5,018 bases of DNA from Actinomycetes bacterium (GTDB lineage Bacteria; Actinomycetota; Acidimicrobiia; Acidimicrobiales; Microtrichaceae), in the NCBI GenBank assembly GCA_023427825.1, contig JAEZAI010000231.1, forward strand, positions 1-5,018, in the 5' to 3' direction. The notes beneath the pieces are model-generated. The model had not been told where the DNA came from and did not search any database. It saw nothing but the letters and a program-made list of their open reading frames with translations. The position numbers were made by a program, and so were the translations under genes. Of the stretch, positions 1 through 3,823 are shown one piece after another; position 1 is the first letter of the stretch; the number at the start of each line of letters is the position of its first letter.

Positions 1-495
1 GCTCGAGACCACCTCGCCGTCCACGACCACCTGCGCGCCGGGCGAGAGCACGAGCAGGTCGTCGGCCACCACCTGCTCCACTTCCAGGTCCGACGGCTCG
101 CCGTCGCGGATCACGGTCGCGTGCGGCGTGCTGAGGACCGCCAGACGGTCGAGCGCAGCGCGGGCCCGGAGCTCCTGGATGGTGCCGATGAGCGAGTTGG
201 CGACGATGACGCCGCCGAAGAGCATGTCCGGCCCGATCCCGTCGGCGATCACGATCAGCACCAGCAGCGTGCCGATGATCGCGTTGACGGGGGTGAGGAC
301 GTTGGCCCGGAGGATCTGCGCGGTGGTCCGGGACGGATCGGACGGGACGTGGTTCACGCGGCCGTCGGCGATGCGCTCGGCCACCTCGGCCGCCGTCAGC
401 CCGCGTTCGGACGTGACGGTTCCGGCTGCCGGAGCAGCAGCCGACGCGACGGTCGCAGGGTCGGTCGAGGGGGCGTGCTCGGGGCCGTCGGACAT
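1..495 (-). CDS. Cation-transporting P-type ATPase, CtpE-like (N-terminal part, 3' end outside window)
   Basis: The reverse strand reads open for 165 codons from ATG at 495 to the left edge. After a low-complexity Ala/Pro/Thr-rich leader (residues 1-30) comes GLTAAEVAERIADG (32-45), the cation-ATPase N-terminal motif, then a conserved stretch with QILRANVLTPVNAIIG (60-75). Two membrane segments follow (about 66-84 and 90-107). IQELRARAALDRLAVL (106-121) leads into the actuator domain, which starts near 125 and reaches PGAQVVVDGEVV (152-163). The phosphorylation DKTGT motif, the N/P domains and the remaining helices lie outside. The arrangement closely resembles mycobacterial CtpE, described as a calcium transporter, but the ion cannot be assigned because the helix 4-6 ligands are not visible. 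The start is chosen by the N-terminal motif position and by a TANNNT element 7 nt upstream. The gene is divergent from the VIT-family gene. The ATPase family call is firm; the CtpE subtype is from remembered similarity. Confidence 0.9.
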   Translation of the reverse strand, partial: MSDGPEHAPSTDPATVASAAAPAAGTVTSERGLTAAEVAERIADGRVNHVPSDPSRTTAQILRANVLTPVNAIIGTLLVLIVIADGIGPDMLFGGVIVANSLIGTIQELRARAALDRLAVLSTPHATVIRDGEPSDLEVEQVVADDLLVLSPGAQVVVDGEVVSS

Positions 496-502
496 CCTGC
501 GG

Positions 503-508
503 AGGCTA
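503..508 (-). promoter_or_regulatory. Candidate -10 element of the P-type ATPase gene
   Basis: Read on the minus strand the hexamer is TAGCCT, which fits TANNNT. Only 7 nt separate it from the ATG at 495, so transcription would begin at or next to the start codon and the mRNA would be leaderless. No Shine-Dalgarno sequence sits at a usable distance (the AGG directly touching the ATG is too close). No good -35 hexamer is seen. The match is short, so chance is possible. Confidence 0.45.
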
Positions 509-538
509 TCCAGTGACGCACCCGGCCCCGCCGACGCT

Positions 539-567
539 CGGCAGCCGCCAGCGGACGAGGGCTGCCG
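539..567. promoter_or_regulatory. Inverted repeat (8-bp arms) between the divergent transporter promoters
   Basis: The left arm CGGCAGCC (539-546) is the exact reverse complement of the right arm GGCTGCCG (560-567), with 13 nt between them. The arm centres are 21 bp apart, about two helical turns, so a dimer could bind both arms from one face. The right arm ends one base before the -10 element of the VIT-family gene, so a bound protein would cover its core promoter and lie upstream of the ATPase promoter. It could be an operator shared by the two transporters, or a chance hairpin in GC-rich DNA. No regulator gene is visible in the window. Confidence 0.4.
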
Positions 568-568
568 C

Positions 569-574
569 TACGGT
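569..574 (+). promoter_or_regulatory. Candidate -10 element of the VIT-family gene
   Basis: TACGGT fits TANNNT and ends 8 nt before the ATG at 583. There is no Shine-Dalgarno sequence before that ATG, so a leaderless transcript starting at or beside the A of ATG is the simplest reading. The -35 region (around 546-551) is not recognisable and overlaps the inverted repeat. Confidence 0.45.
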
Positions 575-582
575 TCGCACGG

Positions 583-1305
583 ATGGACGGACGCCACCGC
601 ACCCCACCCAGGGCGCACCGACCGGAGGACCACAAGAGCGGGCGGGCCGGCTGGATCCGCGCCATGGTCCTCGGCGCGAACGACGGGCTGCTGTCCACCG
701 GTGCGTTGCTGCTGGGCGTGGCGGGGGCCGGGGCCTCGACGAACGCGCTCCTGATCGCAGGCGTCGCCGCCCTGACCGCCGGAGCGCTCTCGATGGGCCT
801 CGGCGAGTACGTCTCGGTCAGCTCGCAGCTCGATGTCGAGCGGGCGGACCGGGCGATCGAGGAGAGCGAGATCCAGCTCCACCCCGAGGCGGAGACCCGC
901 GAGCTGCGGTCGATCTACCAGGAGCGCGGGCTGTCCGCAGACCTCGCCCAGCAGGTCGCCGAGGCGCTCATGGCGCACGATCCGCTCGGCGCCCACATGC
1001 GAGACGAGCTCGGCCACAGCGAGACGCTGCGGGCCCGACCGTTCCAGGCCGCGTGGAGCAGCTTCGGGAGCTTCGCGATCGGCGCCGCGGTGCCGCTGGG
1101 CGTCGCGGTCCTGGTGCAGGGTTCGGCCCGCATCCCGGCGATCACCGCCTCGTCGATCGTGGGGATGATCGCCCTCGGGTGCCTCTCGGCCTGGCTCGGT
1201 GGCGCCCAGGTCTGGCGGGGTGCCCTCCGCGTCGGCATCGGTGGATCTGCCGCGCTCGCAGCGACCTACCTCATCGGTCTGCTGTTCGGCACGACCACCA
1301 GCTGA
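583..1305 (+). CDS. VIT1/CCC1-family Fe2+/Mn2+ transporter
   Basis: This 240-aa membrane protein belongs to the vacuolar iron transporter family, which exports or stores Fe2+ and Mn2+ by proton antiport in characterised members. WIRAMVLGANDGLLSTGALLLGVAGA (24-49) is the family's first helix with the conserved Asp34 in GANDG. Helix 2 (about 53-76) ends in SMGLGEYVSVSSQ (70-82), containing the conserved Met71 and Glu75. A soluble region rich in Glu (about 85-150: EESEIQ, PEAETREL, QVAEALMAHDPLGAHMRDELG) corresponds to the cytoplasmic metal-binding domain. Helices 3-5 lie at about 155-180, 184-206 and 214-236. Length is normal for bacterial members. The first 20 residues are polar and unconserved. 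It starts at the ATG right after a TANNNT box, without a Shine-Dalgarno. It is divergent from the P-type ATPase gene, suggesting linked control of metal handling; which metal it moves cannot be told from sequence. Confidence 0.93.
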   Translation: MDGRHRTPPRAHRPEDHKSGRAGWIRAMVLGANDGLLSTGALLLGVAGAGASTNALLIAGVAALTAGALSMGLGEYVSVSSQLDVERADRAIEESEIQLHPEAETRELRSIYQERGLSADLAQQVAEALMAHDPLGAHMRDELGHSETLRARPFQAAWSSFGSFAIGAAVPLGVAVLVQGSARIPAITASSIVGMIALGCLSAWLGGAQVWRGALRVGIGGSAALAATYLIGLLFGTTTS

Positions 1306-1336
1306 GTCGACCGCTCCCCCGAGGTCCGCTGACGCG

Positions 1337-1364
1337 CCACGGCGGCCCCGCGGGGCCGCCGTGG
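1337..1364. terminator. Perfect 28-bp palindrome, probable bidirectional terminator
   Basis: The half-site CCACGGCGGCCCCG (1337-1350) is followed at once by its exact reverse complement (1351-1364). As RNA it can form a 12-bp, almost all-GC stem with a CGCG loop. It sits between two convergent genes, 31 bp after the stop of the VIT-family gene and 25 bp after the stop of the lipoprotein gene on the other strand. Neither side has a T-run, so it is not a classical intrinsic terminator; U-tract-free hairpins are often seen downstream of genes in high-GC actinobacteria. Confidence 0.7.
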
Positions 1365-1389
1365 ATGGAGCGAAGGTAATGGGATCGGC

Positions 1390-1950
1390 TCAGCAGCCGG
1401 TGCCGGCCCAGGCGGAGCGACCGCCGTTGTTGTACAGCCACAGGGCGACGGCGTCCTGCACGTGCCACGGGGCGTGGGAAGCCCGGCTGTAGCCGGGGTG
1501 GCCGGACTTGACCGAGACGTTGCGCCAGGTGCTGTCCAGGAACTGGTAGGCGCCGGAGGCCGAGCTCCTGGGGTTCTGCGCCGTGTAGTTGCCGCCGGAC
1601 TCGTGGGCCCGCACGCAGGACAGGAACGGGTGCGCCTGCACCGCCCGGCGCTGCGCGGCGATCGCCGTCAGGATCTCGGCCTGGGCCCGGGAGATCTCGG
1701 ACTGATCGATGTGGCCGTCACCGTTGAAGTCGGTGACCCACTTCTCGACCGGCAGGTTGCAGCCGGTGAGAAGGAAGAGGGCGACCACGGCACCGGCCAG
1801 CATGCCGACGCCACGACGGCGACGGCGTGATGCGACCGATGCCCGGGGACTACTGGCCTCACCGGTCCGGGACGACCCGGTTCGTCGGTCCCGGCGAGCG
1901 GCGACGGTGCCGTGCTCGGGCGTGCGGAGATCGTTCGTGATGTGCTGCAT
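1390..1950 (-). CDS. Transglycosylase-like (Rpf/lysozyme-fold) lipoprotein with an EF-hand loop
   Basis: This 186-aa protein is probably an exported peptidoglycan hydrolase. It has a polar, Arg-rich N-terminus (1-46), a hydrophobic stretch (about 47-60) and the lipobox LTGC (61-64), predicting lipid attachment at Cys64. DFNGDGHIDQSE (74-85) is a complete 12-residue EF-hand loop with Asp/Asn/Asp at positions 1, 3 and 5, Gly6, Ile8 and Glu12, so calcium binding is likely. The C-terminal domain (about 108-186) has FLSCVRAHESGGNYTAQNP, with Glu117 as the likely catalytic acid, then ASGAYQFLDSTWR (131-143) and a final Trp-Gly-Thr-Gly-Cys. Cys112 and the last residue Cys186 probably form the disulfide seen in Rpf domains. 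The domain is related to PF06737-type transglycosylases. The 41 or so residues ahead of the Arg-rich segment make an unusually long signal n-region. The ATG at 1950 is chosen because GGAGGG lies 4 nt upstream; 55 further codons in frame have no such support. Confidence 0.85.
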   Translation of the reverse strand: MQHITNDLRTPEHGTVAARRDRRTGSSRTGEASSPRASVASRRRRRGVGMLAGAVVALFLLTGCNLPVEKWVTDFNGDGHIDQSEISRAQAEILTAIAAQRRAVQAHPFLSCVRAHESGGNYTAQNPRSSASGAYQFLDSTWRNVSVKSGHPGYSRASHAPWHVQDAVALWLYNNGGRSAWAGTGC

Positions 1951-2086
1951 TGGTCCCTCCGGGGATCCGTGCCGGCGGGCCGGGCATCGCCCCGGTGGTC
2001 CGCCTCGTTCGTTCCGGCCTCCCGAGGCTCGCTGCACTGTCCGCGAGGTCGGGTCTGGGGGTGGCCGGTCGCCGGTTTGTGACGAC
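1951..2086 (-). promoter_or_regulatory. Long structured 5' leader of the lipoprotein gene
   Basis: If transcription starts near 2086 (from the TACTGT box), the leader is about 135 nt. It can fold into at least three local hairpins: CTCGC/GCGAG arms at 2043-2047 and 2028-2032; CCTCG/CGAGG arms at 2023-2027 and 2003-2007; and CCGGG/CCCGG arms at 1991-1995 and 1980-1984 with a 6-nt loop. The last stands 20 nt ahead of the Shine-Dalgarno site. Actinobacterial Rpf-type genes are often controlled by leader RNAs, including the c-di-AMP (ydaO) riboswitch, but I do not see that riboswitch's conserved core. The hairpins may simply reflect high GC content. Confidence 0.35.
1955..1960 (-). promoter_or_regulatory. 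Shine-Dalgarno site fixing the lipoprotein start
   Basis: On the minus strand GGAGGG is followed by ACCA and then ATG. This is the best ribosome-binding site upstream of the gene. It argues against the longer in-frame start at 2115, whose added residues look like translated leader. Confidence 0.75.
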
Positions 2087-2092
2087 GGCGAG

Positions 2093-2098
2093 ACAGTA
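2093..2098 (-). promoter_or_regulatory. Candidate -10 element of the lipoprotein gene
   Basis: On the minus strand the hexamer is TACTGT, a TANNNT match in one of the few AT-richer patches of the window, giving an expected transcript start near 2086. The best -35 candidate is TTACGA (2123-2118) at a long 19-bp spacing, so the promoter looks activator-dependent. The tandem GTAAC/GTCAC sites overlap this -35 position. Confidence 0.45.
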
Positions 2099-2119
2099 TG
2101 ACGGAAATGACGCACGTTC

Positions 2120-2134
2120 GTAACATCGCGTCAC
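2120..2134. promoter_or_regulatory. Tandem GTAAC-N5-GTCAC half-sites, MtrA-like
   Basis: GTAAC (2120-2124) and GTCAC (2130-2134) are direct repeats starting 10 bp apart, the arrangement used by OmpR/PhoB-family response regulators. The half-site sequences resemble those reported for actinobacterial MtrA (GTAAC or GTCAC type), whose targets include cell-wall hydrolase and Rpf genes. Relative to the predicted lipoprotein transcript start (about 2086) the pair covers roughly -34 to -48, over a poor -35, a class II activator position. The motif match is from memory and short. Confidence 0.35.
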
Positions 2135-2145
2135 GACTTTGTGAC
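2130..2145. promoter_or_regulatory. Inverted repeat GTCAC-N6-GTGAC
   Basis: GTCAC (2130-2134) and GTGAC (2141-2145) are perfect inverted repeats around a 6-nt spacer. The left arm is also the second half of the tandem GTAAC/GTCAC pair, so the two readings compete. The half-site order is the reverse of a CRP site (TGTGA-N6-TCACA), so I do not call it CRP. It abuts the 22-bp palindrome at 2145-2166. Confidence 0.3.
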
Positions 2146-2166
2146 CAGAAGCACAAGTGGTTCTGG
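2145..2166. promoter_or_regulatory. 22-bp near-perfect palindrome, operator candidate for the desaturase
   Basis: The left arm CCAGAA-g-CAC (2145-2154) and right arm GTG-g-TTCTGG (2157-2166) are reverse complements at 9 of 10 positions, around a 2-nt AA centre; the single mismatched pair is G2151/G2160. This is the size and symmetry of operators bound by TetR-like repressors, which commonly control fatty-acid desaturase genes. It lies 81 bp before the desaturase GTG and overlaps the best -35 candidate for that gene. It is one of the few non-GC-dominated symmetric sequences in the window, so chance is less likely than for GC hairpins. The regulator is not encoded here. Confidence 0.5.
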
Positions 2167-2188
2167 ACCGGATCCGCACGGGTACAGA
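2161..2188 (+). promoter_or_regulatory. Weak candidate promoter of the desaturase gene
   Basis: TTCTGG (2161-2166) and TACAGA (2183-2188) are spaced 16 bp apart and would start a transcript near 2195, leaving a leader of about 53 nt with the Shine-Dalgarno site near its end. Both hexamers are poor matches. The -35 candidate is the right arm of the palindrome, consistent with repression. A TACCGT box at 2263-2268 was considered but lies downstream of the chosen start. Confidence 0.25.
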
Positions 2189-2231
2189 GGCGCACCTGAC
2201 GAGCCCCACAGACTGCGATCACGCGGGATGC

Positions 2232-2236
2232 GGAGG
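2232..2236 (+). promoter_or_regulatory. Ribosome binding site supporting the GTG start of the desaturase
   Basis: GGAGG ends 11 nt before the GTG at 2248. The spacing is at the long end of the usable range, but it is the only Shine-Dalgarno-like sequence near the start. No ATG, GTG or TTG codon follows in frame before the conserved part of the protein begins. Confidence 0.5.
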
Positions 2237-2247
2237 ATTCACCGCTC

Positions 2248-3246
2248 GTGTCGCGATCCGGTTACCGTGGGTCACCTTCCGCCCGACGCTGCTCCGGCAC
2301 CCCCCGAAAGGCCCGACAACTGAGCGCCGAACGCCTCCCCCACGGACGGATCAATCCGCGGACCTCGATCCCGTTCTTCCTGGTCCACCTGCTCCCGCTG
2401 CTGGCGATCTTCACCGGCGTCACGTGGACCGCAGTGATCCTCTGCCTGGCCTGCTTCTGGGTCCGGATGTTCTTCATCACCGCCGGCTACCACCGGTACT
2501 TCTCGCACAAGTCGTACCGGACGAGCCGCGCGTTCCAGCTCGTCCTCGCCGCCGGCGGCACGACGTGCGCCCAGAAGGGCCCGCTCTGGTGGGCCGGCCA
2601 CCACCGGGTCCACCACCGGTTCGCCGACACGATCGACGACCCCCACACCCCGCTGAAGGGCTTCTGGTGGAGCCACGTCGGCTGGATCCTCTGCGACGAG
2701 ACCTCGGCGCGCCCCGAGGGCTCCATGAAGGACTTCGAGAAGTACCCCGAGATCGTCTGGATCTCGAAGCACGACTGGATCGGTCCGTGGGCGCTCGGCC
2801 TGGCGTGCTTCCTCATCGGCGGGTGGTCCGGCCTGGTGATCGGCTTCTTCCTGTCGACGGTGCTGCTCTGGCACTCGACGTTCCTCATCAACTCGCTGGC
2901 CCACGTGTTCGGCTCGCGCCGCTTCGAGACCACGGACACGAGCCGCAACAACCCCGCCCTCGCGCTGCTCACCCTCGGCGAGGGTTGGCACAACAACCAC
3001 CACCGCCACCAGCACGTGGCCCGTCAGGGCATCCGTTGGTGGGAGATCGACGTCACCTGGTACGTGCTGGTCGCGCTCGAGAAGCTGCACATCATCTGGG
3101 GCGTCCGACGACCCCGCGCCGTCGCCGACGCGGCCGCCGCGGGCTCGCCCGGTGCCGTCCCGGCGACCACGACGTCGGCCGACGATGTCGCGCCTGGCGA
3201 CGACACCGTCGTGCACGACGACGACCTGGAGCAGGTCACCGCCTGA
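2248..3246 (+). CDS. Membrane acyl-CoA desaturase (delta-9 type)
   Basis: This 332-aa protein is a di-iron integral-membrane fatty acid desaturase that would introduce a cis double bond into saturated acyl-CoA using O2 and an electron donor, adjusting membrane lipid fluidity. The three histidine boxes are complete: HRYFSH (82-87, HX4H), HRVHH (119-123, HX2HH) and HNNHH (248-252, HX2HH). NSLAH (215-219) supplies the extra Asn and His ligands known from stearoyl-CoA desaturases. Membrane segments are seen at about 41-59, 61-80, 180-200 and 201-217. GPLWWAGHHR, KGFWWSHVGWILCD and TSRNNP are typical family sequences. Residues 1-33 are basic and unconserved, so the start is uncertain although GTG 2248 has GGAGG upstream. 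Residues 289-332 form an Ala/Thr-then-Asp-rich tail after the catalytic core, probably disordered. No fused cytochrome b5 or reductase is present, so electrons must come from a separate protein. It is divergent from the lipoprotein gene and followed by a hairpin. Confidence 0.95.
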   Translation: MSRSGYRGSPSARRCSGTPRKARQLSAERLPHGRINPRTSIPFFLVHLLPLLAIFTGVTWTAVILCLACFWVRMFFITAGYHRYFSHKSYRTSRAFQLVLAAGGTTCAQKGPLWWAGHHRVHHRFADTIDDPHTPLKGFWWSHVGWILCDETSARPEGSMKDFEKYPEIVWISKHDWIGPWALGLACFLIGGWSGLVIGFFLSTVLLWHSTFLINSLAHVFGSRRFETTDTSRNNPALALLTLGEGWHNNHHRHQHVARQGIRWWEIDVTWYVLVALEKLHIIWGVRRPRAVADAAAAGSPGAVPATTTSADDVAPGDDTVVHDDDLEQVTA

Positions 3247-3278
3247 CGGTCCGAGGCGGCCTCGCTCGGGGAGCCGTC
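3245..3278 (+). terminator. Possible terminator hairpin after the desaturase
   Basis: Starting inside the stop codon, GACGG (3245-3249) pairs with CCGTC (3274-3278) and CCGAG (3251-3255) with CTCGG (3265-3269); an alternative inner hairpin is CGAGG-cgg-CCTCG (3252-3264). The paired arms are separated by bulges, and no T-run follows. The rest of the 130-bp gap up to 3376 shows no convincing promoter. Confidence 0.35.
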
Positions 3279-3364
3279 GAGGCCCGGCGGGCGCCGAACA
3301 CCGCTCAGGTCCGCGACCTCGGTGATGTGACGAACCAGCATGGTCGGATGGCGATCGTGTGGGT

Positions 3365-3371
3365 AGGAGGG
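3365..3371 (+). promoter_or_regulatory. Strong Shine-Dalgarno site fixing the GTG start at 3377
   Basis: AGGAGGG ends 5 nt before GTG 3377, the best ribosome-binding site in the window. It selects 3377 over the in-frame GTG at 3359, which lies upstream of the site. Confidence 0.8.
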
Positions 3372-3376
3372 CTGGC

Positions 3377-3814
3377 GTGACCGCGCTCCCGAACCTCTTC
3401 GCGACGACCGCGCACGACCACACCGACCGCGACCACGGCCGACAGGACGTGTTCGCGCCCGACGACGCCGCACACGAGCACCTCGCGGCGGGCGTGACCG
3501 ACCTGTTCAGCACCGAACCGCTCGGTGACCACCGGCCGCCGCCCCCGACCGCCCCGCTCGTCACGACCACCGAGTCGTCCGCGCCCCCGTGGATGTCCGA
3601 GCTCCTGGCCAGCGTCGACGCGGGCCCGCCCGGCGCCCTCGCCGGTGGCCGCCCGACGTTCGGCGAGGAGGGCTCGGTCGACCTCCGGCGCACGCGGCCC
3701 GAGGCCGTGCGGCCGGTCGTCCGACGACGGAACCGCACGCGGCGGCACGGCGTGCTGCTGCGCCGCCGGCGTTCGCCGTGGACGCTCACGACGGGGGACG
3801 CGACCCTGCCCTAG
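3377..3814 (+). CDS. Hypothetical charge-polarised protein, 145 aa
   Basis: I do not recognise this protein. Coding is supported by nearly uniform G/C at third codon positions and the AGGAGGG site before the GTG start. Residues 13-52 are rich in His and Asp/Glu (HDHTDRDHG at 13-21, HEH at 33-35, DH at 51-52). A Pro/Thr-rich linker follows (53-71), then a short possible helix WMSELLASVD (72-81), a Gly/Pro stretch (82-100), and a strongly basic part with many arginines (104-132), ending in a short polar tail. There is no signal peptide and no membrane segment, and most of the chain looks disordered. The acidic, His-rich front could bind metal and the basic end could bind nucleic acid or phospholipid, but both are guesses. 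It follows the desaturase by 130 bp, and its TAG stop lies in the -10 box of the next gene. Confidence 0.75.
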   Translation: MTALPNLFATTAHDHTDRDHGRQDVFAPDDAAHEHLAAGVTDLFSTEPLGDHRPPPPTAPLVTTTESSAPPWMSELLASVDAGPPGALAGGRPTFGEEGSVDLRRTRPEAVRPVVRRRNRTRRHGVLLRRRRSPWTLTTGDATLP

Positions 3815-3817
3815 TGT
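3812..3817 (+). promoter_or_regulatory. Candidate -10 element overlapping a stop codon
   Basis: TAGTGT fits TANNNT and ends 6 nt before the ATG at 3824, giving a probable leaderless transcript. Its first three bases are the TAG stop of the preceding gene. There is no Shine-Dalgarno sequence before the ATG. No clear -35 is seen. Confidence 0.45.
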
Positions 3818-3823
3818 GCGTCC

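Noticed and set aside
128..754. 208-codon plus-strand open frame across the ATPase start
   Set aside because: It runs antisense to the ATPase N-terminus and through the divergent promoter region, and its translation is low complexity.
1951..2100. c-di-AMP (ydaO-type) riboswitch upstream of the Rpf-like gene
   Set aside because: This was expected from actinobacterial Rpf genes, but I could not find the conserved GGGGGACC-like and GGTGAAT-like core segments in the leader. A covariance-model search would settle it.
1951..2115. 55-codon in-frame N-terminal extension of the lipoprotein
   Set aside because: It lacks a ribosome-binding site, would translate the predicted leader and lengthen an already long signal n-region; the GGAGGG site fixes the ATG at 1950.
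2130..2145. CRP/FNR binding site
   Set aside because: The half-sites are in the opposite order (GTCAC-N6-GTGAC rather than TGTGA-N6-TCACA).
3207..3220. 14-bp perfect palindrome CGTCGTGCACGACG
   Set aside because: It lies inside the coding sequence for the Asp/Val-rich desaturase tail, where repeated GAC/GTC codons create such symmetry by chance.
3307..3319. Short palindrome AGGTC-cgc-GACCT in the gap before the 145-aa gene
   Set aside because: Only 5-bp arms and no promoter nearby; expected by chance in this GC-rich DNA.
3359..3376. Alternative GTG start for the 145-aa gene
   Set aside because: It lies upstream of the AGGAGGG site, which is correctly spaced only for GTG 3377.
2272..3789. 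505-codon open frame on the minus strand
   Set aside because: It is the antisense shadow of the desaturase and the 145-aa gene. The translation is low-complexity Arg/Gly/Asp, matches no family, and the opposite strand carries complete histidine boxes.
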